A stretch of DNA of 7,106 bases from Pseudomonadota bacterium (GCA_023424585.1 JAFADT010000141.1:1-7106); one strand, 5' to 3'. Shown: positions 1 to 5,504, counted from the stretch's first letter. The notes: a model not told the origin generated them from the sequence alone. A program made the numbers and translations.

Positions 1-790
1 AAGGCAGCGGCGGGGATTGCTCCAGGTGCGCGAACATCACCTGGACGGACTCGCCCTGGAAGGGCCGCTCGCCCGTGAGCAACTGGAACATCAGCACGCC
101 CACGGCGTAGAGGTCGGTCGCCGGTCCCACGGTGTCGCCGCAGATCTGCTCAGGCGCCATGAACTCTGGCGTGCCGATGACCAGGTCATCCGCCGTCAAC
201 GGCTTGTCGCGAGACTCCATCAACTTCGCGATGCCGAAATCGACCAGCTTCACGGTGGTTGGAATCACCGGCGTTTCGACGATGAAGACGTTGGGAGGCT
301 TCAGGTCGCGGTGCACCACCCCCGCACGGTGCGCGGAGCCAAGCGCGGAGAGCATCTGGTCCATGACCCAGACGACGGACTCCAGGCTCATGGGGCGCTT
401 CGAGCGAACGAAGTCGGAGAGCGCCCGTCCCTGGAACAACTCCATGATGACGTAGGGGCGCTCATCCGGGAGCGTGCCAAAGCCGAAGATGTCGATGATG
501 CCGGGGGGGCGGATTGCGTTGACAGCTCGGGCTTCCACGAGCAGCCGTTCATGCACTCGCGGGGAGACGAGGTCCGCGCGCAACACCTTGATGGCGGCCT
601 GTTTGCCAATGAGGGAGTGCGTGGCCCGGTAGACGACCCCCATTCCTCCGGCGCCGATCCTCTCCTCGACGGTGAAGTCACCAATCTGTGACGAGAGCAG
701 CGGATCCACGAGAGGCGCGGTCTCCGCCGACGCGGTCTTCCTCAGGGTGAACGTCGCCCCGTCGGGATTGGAAGGACGGTGGGTTTTCAT
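1..790 (-). CDS. Ser/Thr protein kinase K1, Hanks type (3' end outside window)
   Basis: I read 263 uninterrupted codons from an ATG at 790-788 to the window edge. The protein would phosphorylate Ser/Thr residues using ATP in the cytoplasm. Kinase landmarks are all present: Gly-rich loop GAGGMGVVY (47-54), ATP lysine K68, helix-C glutamate E86, catalytic loop HRDLKPPN (160-167), metal-binding DFG (184-186), APE (212-214) and D226. The start is fixed closely because an in-frame TGA lies at 802-800 and the N-terminus MKT matches that of paralogue K3. No Shine-Dalgarno sequence precedes it; the bases just upstream are CTCCTCTC. Codons such as AAA, TTG, CGA, GAA and ATT are more frequent than in K2/K3, and the HPG seen after helix C in its paralogues is PPG here (95-97). 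By analogy with K2 and K3, a linker, membrane helix and outer repeats should follow beyond the left edge; this is inference. Confidence 0.95.
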   Translation of the reverse strand, partial: MKTHRPSNPDGATFTLRKTASAETAPLVDPLLSSQIGDFTVEERIGAGGMGVVYRATHSLIGKQAAIKVLRADLVSPRVHERLLVEARAVNAIRPPGIIDIFGFGTLPDERPYVIMELFQGRALSDFVRSKRPMSLESVVWVMDQMLSALGSAHRAGVVHRDLKPPNVFIVETPVIPTTVKLVDFGIAKLMESRDKPLTADDLVIGTPEFMAPEQICGDTVGPATDLYAVGVLMFQLLTGERPFQGESVQVMFAHLEQSPPLP

Positions 791-837
791 GAGAGGAGTT
801 CACGTGGACCATAGCTGCGCCTTCCCCTGATTCCAAA

Positions 838-866
838 CATCCCACTGGCAAGGGATGAGTGGGATG
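838..866. repeat. Perfect 9-bp inverted repeat ahead of K1
   Basis: CATCCCACT (838-846) and AGTGGGATG (858-866) are exact reverse complements separated by 11 bp. The spacer holds a second GGGATG (852-857) that could pair with the same CATCCC, giving two exclusive hairpins in the minus-strand transcript. It lies in the probable leader or promoter of K1. On the minus strand the distal arm is followed by only three T residues, so it is a poor intrinsic terminator. An operator or leader hairpin is equally possible. Confidence 0.5.
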
Positions 867-921
867 GGTCGGTAATGACTTCCAGGATGTAAGAACATAC
901 ACGCCAGGGATTGGCGCCGGT

Positions 922-987
922 CTACTTCGGGAAACGCACCCTCAATCGCTCCTGGCGCGCACCCAGGCTTTGTGAGGCTCGTTGAGT
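922..987 (-). pseudogene. Relic of a kinase-paralogue 3' end
   Basis: Read on the minus strand, this stretch gives TQRASQSLGARQERLRVRFPK followed by TAG in place of 21 residues; for comparison K2 ends with a segment containing ALDAWQGRLTVRFPP and K3 with ALDAWQAQLNARLPK. Allowing a two-codon gap, 12 of the 21 relic residues match K2. At DNA level 928-966 matches K2 1167-1205 at 31 of 39 positions by my count. The similarity stops abruptly upstream at about 987, and there is no kinase domain between here and the K2 stop. The simplest reading is the surviving tail of a deleted or recombined fourth array member. A short chance match is unlikely because both the stop position and the LxVRFP ending agree. 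Confidence 0.6.
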
Positions 988-1000
988 GAACGGATGATGG

Positions 1001-1025
1001 GGGCCTCTCGCGCTCGCGAGGGCCC
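1001..1025. terminator. GC-rich hairpin downstream of K2
   Basis: GGGCC-(T)-CTCGCG pairs with CGCGAG-GGCCC around a two-base loop, giving 11 base pairs with one bulged T. It sits 136 bp after the K2 stop, where a transcription end is plausible. No T-run follows on either strand, so intrinsic termination is doubtful. It could instead be a chance palindrome in GC-rich DNA or an RNA 3'-end stabiliser. Confidence 0.3.
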
Positions 1026-1160
1026 TCTGTTCTGGAGGCGCGTGGCGAAGGGCCTCACGGCCGCCGTGCATTACTCCTCGGGCCGGGGGGCCTTCGCGAG
1101 CACGGCGGCGGCCTGCTTCTTCCACCGCGCCATGGTCGCCTTGCCCGAGGCCCACTCCGC

Positions 1161-3179
1161 TCAGGGCGGGAACCGTACCGTCAACCGCCCCTGCCACGCA
1201 TCCAGCGCCTGATGGAGCTCCATGCGCTCGGTGGCGGTCTGGGCCTTCGCGGCCTCGGTGTAGAGGTCCACCAGCTGCTTCGTCAGTTCCGGCGCGAGGT
1301 CCTGGTTCTGGGTGCGCTTGCGCAGCTCCGCCACCAGCTTGTCCATGCGCTGGGCCAGCCGCTGCTCGGAGGCATTGCCCTGGGGCAGGGTGGGGAGCTT
1401 GGGAATCACGAGCGCCGGGACCTGGGGCGGTCGTGGCGCCGCCGGGGCGGCGACGACCGCGACGGGCGCCGGGGGCGCGTCGTGCAGCGCGATGCGCTGG
1501 GTCAGCTCCTTCTCGATGTCATCCAGCGCGGCGTGGATCCTCGCGCGTTCCGCGTCGGTCTTCGCGTCCGCGGCGGCCCGGTACTGCTGGATCAGCTTGG
1601 CGCGCAGCGCACCCTCCGCGTCCACGTCCTTCGCCCTCGCCAGCTGGAGCTTGAAGAGCCCTGCCAGCCGCTGCTCCAGCTTCTTCTCGGCGGCAGTCCC
1701 CGTCGGCAGCGGTGGCAACTTCGTGGACTTCGCCTGGGTCGCGGTCTCCGCTTCCGCAGGGGCTTCCTCTCCGGAGGGCGTTGCGAGCTCCTCGGGCGGC
1801 TCCTCGACCGGGGGCTGCGTCGCAGTGAGCGGCGGGGGGGCCGCCACCGGAGGCGCGGGCCTCGCGTCCACCATCACCGGCTCGGGAGGTCGCGGTGGCG
1901 CGAGCGCCAGCTCCGCCTTCCCCGCCTGTGCCCCCCACCAGTAACCCACCCCCAGCAGCGCCACCCCGGAGACCGCCGCCACCGCGAGGGACACGGCCCT
2001 CGGGTGACCCGGCACGGCCACCGGGGGGGGCGGCGCCACGAGGGCCGTGGGCTCTTCCCGCTTGGGCACCTCCGGGGCTGCCTGCGATGCCGGCACCTCC
2101 GGGGCTGCCTGCGATGCGACACCCGGCGGCGCTTCCGCCTCCTGCCTCACCGCCGCCTCCGCCTCAGGGCCCCCGGATGGCGCCGGCGGTCGCGCCAGCC
2201 CCCGGAGCTTCAGCCGCACGGCCGCCGCGGACGCGGGCCTCCTGGCGGGCTCCTTTTCCATCAACTGGAGCACCAGGTCATCGAGCTCCGGCGGGATCCC
2301 CTCCACCCGCGATGACACCCGCGGAGGGACCTGCTCCACGTGCGCGAACATCACCTGCACGTTGTCGCCCTGGAACGGCCGGGTGCCCGTGAGCATCTGG
2401 AACGCCATCACGCCCAGCGCGTACAGGTCCACGGCCGGGCCCACCTCGCCGCCGCGGATCTGCTCCGGGGCCATGAAGTCCGGCGTCCCCAGCGTGGAGC
2501 CGTCCGCCCGCGCCAGCGCGTCCTGGGCCTGCATCACCTTGGCGATGCCGAAGTCCACCAGCTTGATCAGCGGCGCCGCGTCCGGCTGCTCCATCAGGAA
2601 CACGTTCGCGGGCTTCAGGTCCCGGTGCACCACTCCCGCCCGGTGCGCGGCGCCCAGCGCGGCCAGGACCTGATCCAACACCCAGGCCGTGGTCCCCACG
2701 TCCATCCGGTCCTGCTCGCGCATCCGGTCCGCGAGCGACTGGCCCTGGAGCAGCTCCATCACCACGTACGGCCGGCAGTCCGGCAGCGTCCCGAAGTTGA
2801 AGATGTCCAGCACGCCCGGATGCCGGATGGCGTTCACCGCCCGCGCCTCCACCAGCAGCCGCTGCTCCTGCTCCGGGGAGACCAGCTCCGCGCGCATCAC
2901 CTTGATGGCCGCGTGCTTGCCGATCAGCGGGTGCTCCGCCCGGTAGACGACCCCCATCCCGCCCGCACCCACGCGCTCCTGGATGACGAACTCGCCGATC
3001 TTCGACCCCACCAGCGGATCCACCGACGGCGGCATCGCCGCCAGAGCCGCCGGGAGTTCTTCGTCCGTCACCACCTCGCGTTCCTCCGCCTCTGGCAATC
3101 GCCCGTCGTCATGGAAGCGCCCATCGCGCACCGATGGTACCGGGCCGAGGCGATGCCGTCGCGTGTCCAGGCGAGCCAC
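1161..3179 (-). CDS. Membrane-anchored Ser/Thr kinase K2 with duplicated outer helical module
   Basis: 672 codons from a GTG at 3179-3177 to TGA at 1163-1161. Kinase domain about 61-327: Gly-rich loop GAGGMGVVY (71-79), K93, E111, HRDLKPAN (185-192), DFG (209-211), APE (237-239), D251. A Pro/Ala-rich cytoplasmic linker (about 330-393) includes two SQAAPEVP repeats. One membrane helix spans about 395-415, preceded by R394 and ending in YWWG, so the kinase faces the cytoplasm and the C-terminus lies outside. The outer part is a Pro/Glu-rich spacer (416-495) and two related helical modules (497-563 and 604-670). It should act as an envelope sensor that signals by phosphorylation; the signal and targets are unknown. 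The start is uncertain: GTG 3179 (first after an in-frame TAA at 3200-3198), GTG 3131 and TTG 3098 are in frame, and an out-of-frame ATG at 3112 matches the K3 N-terminus better if one G is restored. Confidence 0.93.
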   Translation of the reverse strand: MARLDTRRHRLGPVPSVRDGRFHDDGRLPEAEEREVVTDEELPAALAAMPPSVDPLVGSKIGEFVIQERVGAGGMGVVYRAEHPLIGKHAAIKVMRAELVSPEQEQRLLVEARAVNAIRHPGVLDIFNFGTLPDCRPYVVMELLQGQSLADRMREQDRMDVGTTAWVLDQVLAALGAAHRAGVVHRDLKPANVFLMEQPDAAPLIKLVDFGIAKVMQAQDALARADGSTLGTPDFMAPEQIRGGEVGPAVDLYALGVMAFQMLTGTRPFQGDNVQVMFAHVEQVPPRVSSRVEGIPPELDDLVLQLMEKEPARRPASAAAVRLKLRGLARPPAPSGGPEAEAAVRQEAEAPPGVASQAAPEVPASQAAPEVPKREEPTALVAPPPPVAVPGHPRAVSLAVAAVSGVALLGVGYWWGAQAGKAELALAPPRPPEPVMVDARPAPPVAAPPPLTATQPPVEEPPEELATPSGEEAPAEAETATQAKSTKLPPLPTGTAAEKKLEQRLAGLFKLQLARAKDVDAEGALRAKLIQQYRAAADAKTDAERARIHAALDDIEKELTQRIALHDAPPAPVAVVAAPAAPRPPQVPALVIPKLPTLPQGNASEQRLAQRMDKLVAELRKRTQNQDLAPELTKQLVDLYTEAAKAQTATERMELHQALDAWQGRLTVRFPP
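1170..1691 (-). repeat. Duplicated ~67-residue helical module at the K2 C-terminus
   Basis: Copy A (residues 497-563, bases 1691-1491) and copy B (604-670, bases 1370-1170) align without gaps at an offset of 107 residues. By my count 22 of 67 positions are identical. Shared landmarks in order: LxQR, a Leu three residues on, Asp 520/627, LxxxL, Tyr 533/640, AAxAxT, ER, H, ALD, LTxR. The pattern of charged and Leu/Ala residues suggests amphipathic helices. A Pro/Val/Ala-rich linker of about 40 residues joins the copies. Both lie beyond the membrane helix, so they are probably periplasmic. I do not recognise the module as a named family. Confidence 0.75.
2065..2117. repeat. 27-bp tandem repeat in the K2 juxtamembrane linker
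   Basis: Bases 2065-2090 and 2092-2117 are identical over 26 bases with a 27-base period. They encode SQAAPEVPA and SQAAPEVPK (about residues 356-373), a repeated unit in the Pro/Ala-rich cytoplasmic linker. The period keeps the frame, so copy number could change without breaking the gene. The near-perfect identity suggests a recent duplication. Confidence 0.85.
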
Positions 3180-3201
3180 CTGCCCGCTCGCCCGCCGTTA
3201 T

Positions 3202-3240
3202 ATCCACGCTGCTCGGAGAATCCCGTGCTCCGAGGACGAA
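3202..3240 (-). promoter_or_regulatory. Conserved upstream block of K2 (shared with K3)
   Basis: On the minus strand the core reads ATTCTCCGAGCAGCGTGGAT. It matches 17 of 20 bases of ATTCCCCGAACAGCGTGTAT upstream of K3 (5348-5329), and similarity continues a further ~18 bases upstream with one or two small gaps. The block lies outside both coding regions and 23 bp ahead of the first possible K2 start. It is directly followed by TATAAC (3203-3198), which resembles a -10 box. A shared promoter or activator site is the likely meaning. Residual homology from gene duplication is the alternative. Confidence 0.45.
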
Positions 3241-3241
3241 C

Positions 3242-3276
3242 GAGGCAGGGACCGGCGGGGGCCGGGCTCCCTGCTC
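3242..3276 (-). terminator. Hairpin overlapping the K3 stop codon
   Basis: GAG and CAGGGA (3242-3251, one bulged G) pair with TCCCTG and CTC (3268-3276). The inner CCGGC (3252-3256) pairs with GCCGG (3261-3265) around a GGGG loop. The stem totals about 14 base pairs and includes bases of the TGA stop. In the K3 transcript it would form right at translation termination. The following minus-strand bases are GTTCGTCC, so there is no clear U-tract. It may be a weak terminator or a processing/stability hairpin separating K3 from K2. Confidence 0.4.
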
Positions 3277-5119
3277 ACTTCGGGAGGCGGGCGTTCAACT
3301 GCGCCTGCCACGCATCCAGCGCCTGATGGACCTCCGTGCGCTCGGTGGCCGTGGTCGTCTGCGCCGCCTGGGTGTAGAGGCTCATCAGCTTCCGCGTCAG
3401 GTCCGGCGCGACGTCCTGCCCATGGGTGCGCCTGCGCAGCTCCGCGATCAGCTTGTCCAAGCGCTGGGCCAGGCGTTGTTCGGACGCGTTGGTCCGAGGC
3501 AGCGCCAGCAGCGTGGGCAGCGCGAGCGGCGGGACCTTGGGCAGCTCCGGGACGATCGGCGCGGGCGGCGCGTCATGCTCCGCGATGCGCTCGGCCAGCG
3601 CCTTCTCGAAGCCATCCAGCGCCACGTGGATCCGCGCGCGCTCCGCGTCGGTCTTCGCGTCCGCGGCGGCCCGGTACTGCTGGATCAGCTTGCTCCGCAG
3701 CGCGCCCTCCGCGTCCACGTCCTTCGCTCGCGCGCGCAGCTGCCTGGACAATCCCGCCAGCCGCCGCGCCAGCTTCTTCGCGGACGCCGTCGTGAGCGGC
3801 AGCGAAGCGTGTCCCGAGGCCCTCACTTCCGGCTCTGGCTCCGGCTCCGCTTCCGTTCCGGCATGCTCCACCGGCACGGGCTCGGGCTCCACGACGGGAG
3901 CAGGGGCTGGCTCCACTGGAGCTGGCGCTGGAGCCGGCGCTGTCACCATGGGAGGGGGCGGCGTGGGGAGCCGCTCCTCCATCGTCGGAGGTGTCTCCGT
4001 GGGCCGTGCCAGCCACCAGAGCCCGGTGCCCAGGAGCACCAACCCCGCGCTCGCCGCCGCCGCGAACGGCACCCCCCGCCGGCGGGCCGAGAGCATCGCC
4101 GCGAGCCCCGGTGGCCGTGGCGCCGTGGGAGCCGTGGGCTCGTCGCGCTTCGCCTCCATCGGCGCGGAAGGCACCAGCCCCCCGGGAGCCCGCTCCAGCG
4201 ACAGCGCCTTCAACCGCTGACGCACGGCCTCCGCGGAGGCGGGCCGCTTCGCCGGATCCTTCTCCAGCAACTGGAGCACCAGCGCGTCCAACTCCGGAGG
4301 GATGCCGCCCATCCTCGACGAGGGCGGCGGCGGCGTCTGCTCGACGTGCGCGAACAGCATCTGCACGCTCTCACCCTGGAACGGCTTCGCGCCCGTGAGC
4401 AGCTGGAACGCCATCACGCCCAGCGCGTACAGGTCCGTGGCCGGCCCCACCGTGCCGCCGCGGATCTGCTCCGGGGCCATGAAGTCCGGCGTCCCCAGCA
4501 CCGAGCCGTCCGTGTGGGTCAGCCCCTCGCTCGACTGCAGCACCTTGGCGATGCCGAAGTCGACCAGCTTGAGCATGGGCGCCGCGTCCGGCCGCTCCAC
4601 CATGAACACGTTCGCCGGCTTCAGATCCCGGTGCACCACGCCCGCCCGGTGCGCCGCCCCCAGCGGCGAGAGGATCTGATCCAACACCCAGACCGAGGTC
4701 CCCACGTCCAGCGGACCTCTCGCGCGCAGCACGGCCGCGAGCGACTGGCCCTGGAGCAGCTCCATCACCACGTACGGCCGGCCGTCCGGCAGCGTCCCGA
4801 AGTTGAAGATGTCCAGGATGCCCGGGTGGCCGATGGCGTTCGCCGCCCGCGCCTCCACCACCAGCCGCTGCTGCTGCTCCGCGGACACCAGCTCCGCGCG
4901 CAGCACCTTCACCGCGGCCTGCTTGCCGATGATGGGGTGCTCCGCCCGGTACACCACCCCCATCCCGCCCGCGCCAATGCGCTCCTGGACGATGAACTCG
5001 CCCAGCTGCGCCCCCAACAGCGGATCCGCCTTCGGCCCCGTCGATGCCAATGCCGCAGGCACCTCCTGCTCCGTCAGCGCCCGGTGTGCCCCCGTCTCCG
5101 GAATTTTTCGAGTCTTCAT
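3275..5119 (-). CDS. Membrane-anchored Ser/Thr kinase K3 with duplicated outer helical module
   Basis: 614 codons from ATG 5119-5117 to TGA 3277-3275. Kinase domain about 39-305: Gly-rich loop IGAGGMGVVY (48-57), K71, E89, HRDLKPAN (163-170), DFG (187-189), APE (215-217), D229. A short Pro/Ala linker ends in RRR (346-348), followed by one membrane helix (about 351-371, ending in LWWLA). By the positive-inside rule the kinase is cytoplasmic and the C-terminus outside. The outer part is a Pro/Glu-repeat spacer (372-436), module A (446-512) and module B (546-612). An upstream in-frame start at 5212 exists, but ATG 5119 is preferred because MKT matches K1 and the extra residues look like untranslated DNA. 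No Shine-Dalgarno precedes the ATG; an AT-rich TCTAGA pair ends only six bases before it. K2 starts 95 bp downstream, so co-transcription is possible. Confidence 0.95.
   Translation of the reverse strand: MKTRKIPETGAHRALTEQEVPAALASTGPKADPLLGAQLGEFIVQERIGAGGMGVVYRAEHPIIGKQAAVKVLRAELVSAEQQQRLVVEARAANAIGHPGILDIFNFGTLPDGRPYVVMELLQGQSLAAVLRARGPLDVGTSVWVLDQILSPLGAAHRAGVVHRDLKPANVFMVERPDAAPMLKLVDFGIAKVLQSSEGLTHTDGSVLGTPDFMAPEQIRGGTVGPATDLYALGVMAFQLLTGAKPFQGESVQMLFAHVEQTPPPPSSRMGGIPPELDALVLQLLEKDPAKRPASAEAVRQRLKALSLERAPGGLVPSAPMEAKRDEPTAPTAPRPPGLAAMLSARRRGVPFAAAASAGLVLLGTGLWWLARPTETPPTMEERLPTPPPPMVTAPAPAPAPVEPAPAPVVEPEPVPVEHAGTEAEPEPEPEVRASGHASLPLTTASAKKLARRLAGLSRQLRARAKDVDAEGALRSKLIQQYRAAADAKTDAERARIHVALDGFEKALAERIAEHDAPPAPIVPELPKVPPLALPTLLALPRTNASEQRLAQRLDKLIAELRRRTHGQDVAPDLTRKLMSLYTQAAQTTTATERTEVHQALDAWQAQLNARLPK
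3284..3784 (-). repeat. Duplicated ~67-residue helical module at the K3 C-terminus
   Basis: Copy A (residues 446-512, bases 3784-3584) and copy B (546-612, bases 3484-3284) align without gaps at an offset of 100 residues. I count 25 identities in 67. Landmarks match those in K2: RL, Leu, Asp 469/569, KL, Tyr 482/582, AA, T, ER, H, ALD, and a final Leu and Arg. Copy A of K3 is far closer to copy A of K2 than to copy B of its own protein, so the duplication predates the split of the kinase paralogues. Confidence 0.75.
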
Positions 5120-5125
5120 TGCAAA

Positions 5126-5140
5126 TCTAGATTTTCTAGA
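5126..5140. promoter_or_regulatory. AT-rich double TCTAGA element at the K3 start
   Basis: TCTAGA-TTT-TCTAGA places two 6-bp palindromes three bases apart, so the site is both a direct and an inverted repeat. CTAG is usually scarce in high-GC genomes, and this is the most AT-rich stretch near any start in the window. It ends six bases upstream of the K3 ATG, where a Shine-Dalgarno would be expected. It could be an operator, a -10 region of a leaderless transcript, or an unwinding site. No regulator is identified. Confidence 0.4.
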
Positions 5141-5328
5141 CAGTACAGCGAGACCTGGGGCGCCGTCGCGTGCCCCGAGGGGCAGCCCTCCGTCCGCTCG
5201 TCCAGCAGGCAACGCGGGTTTCCCCGTACTCCCCGGGAACAGCTCCCTCGCCGTCCCCCTCGTGTCACTCGCCGGGATGCCGCGTGACGCTGTCCGCCAA
5301 GGGCCTCCAGCGGGTTGGGCGCCGGTGG

Positions 5329-5366
5329 ATACACGCTGTTCGGGGAATGCCTGCCTCCAGAGCGAA
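5329..5366 (-). promoter_or_regulatory. Conserved upstream block of K3 (shared with K2)
   Basis: The minus-strand core ATTCCCCGAACAGCGTGTAT (5348-5329) agrees at 17 of 20 positions with the K2 block at 3221-3202. Similarity extends through CTCC and GCGAA toward 5366. It lies 210 bp ahead of the K3 ATG, which implies a long leader if it is a promoter. A shorter piece, GCGTGTAT, recurs at 904-897 ahead of K1. Because it sits between divergent genes it could also affect the oxidoreductase. Confidence 0.45.
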
Positions 5367-5467
5367 AAATGCTGATCCGCGGAGGGGGTGGGGCCTCAAG
5401 GAAACGGGGGCCACCCGTTGTAGAGTCAGGTCCGTCCTTTCCTGGACGTTCCCGGGTCGCGCTTCCG

Positions 5468-5488
5468 GATCCCTGCTCCCCAGGGATC
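5468..5488. repeat. Perfect 8-bp inverted repeat ahead of the oxidoreductase
   Basis: GATCCCTG (5468-5475) and CAGGGATC (5481-5488) are exact reverse complements around a five-base CTCCC. It ends six bases before the ribosome binding site and 16 bases before the ATG. It is well placed for a repressor operator overlapping the transcript start, or for an mRNA hairpin that affects ribosome access. Confidence 0.5.
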
Positions 5489-5494
5489 GCACCC

Positions 5495-5502
5495 GAGGGG
5501 GA
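5495..5502 (+). promoter_or_regulatory. Ribosome binding site of the oxidoreductase gene
   Basis: GAGGGGGA precedes the ATG at 5505 with a short spacing. It fixes this start, and it contrasts with K1 and K3, which have no purine-rich stretch ahead of their starts. Confidence 0.75.
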
Positions 5503-5504
5503 AC

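Larger units (their letters stand above)
791..1160. other. 370-bp gap between K2 and K1 with gene relic and inverted repeats
   Basis: No intact gene is convincing here. Short open frames on both strands lack recognisable domains. The gap contains, from right to left in the direction of kinase transcription: an in-frame open stretch directly after the K2 stop (1160-1074), a GC-rich hairpin (1001-1025), a relic of a kinase 3' end (922-987), a TACACGC-like sequence (897-904) resembling part of the K2/K3 upstream block, and a 9-bp inverted repeat (838-866) 48 bp ahead of the K1 start. The K1 promoter presumably lies around 800-900, in the comparatively AT-rich stretch at 868-900, but I cannot assign -35 and -10 elements. 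Confidence 0.6.
5120..5504. other. 385-bp divergent intergenic region between K3 and the oxidoreductase
   Basis: No convincing gene lies here; the open frames crossing it are low-complexity Arg/Pro/Gly shadows. It must hold the promoters of both K3 and the oxidoreductase. From the K3 side it contains the double TCTAGA element (5126-5140), a short TGCCCC-GA-GGGGCA palindrome (5171-5184), the block shared with K2 (5329-5366), a TAGAGT that could be a plus-strand -10 box (5421-5426, no clear -35), and the GATCCCTG inverted repeat (5468-5488). Confidence 0.6.

Noticed and set aside
1212..2315. 367-codon and overlapping plus-strand frames over K2
   Set aside because: Shadow frames of K2 with an Arg/Gly/His-rich composition. 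Similar shadows recur opposite each paralogue, as expected from their homology.
5120..5145. Possible sigma-54 promoter ending in TTTGCA upstream of K3
   Set aside because: The GG expected 10 bases before the GC is missing.
5120..5212. 31-residue N-terminal extension of K3 to the start at 5212
   Set aside because: The ATG at 5119 gives MKT as in K1, and the extension crosses the AT-rich element and shows no similarity to the paralogues.
3134..5287. 717-codon open frame on the plus strand over K3
   Set aside because: Arg/Leu/His-rich shadow of the kinase gene on the opposite strand, with no domain.
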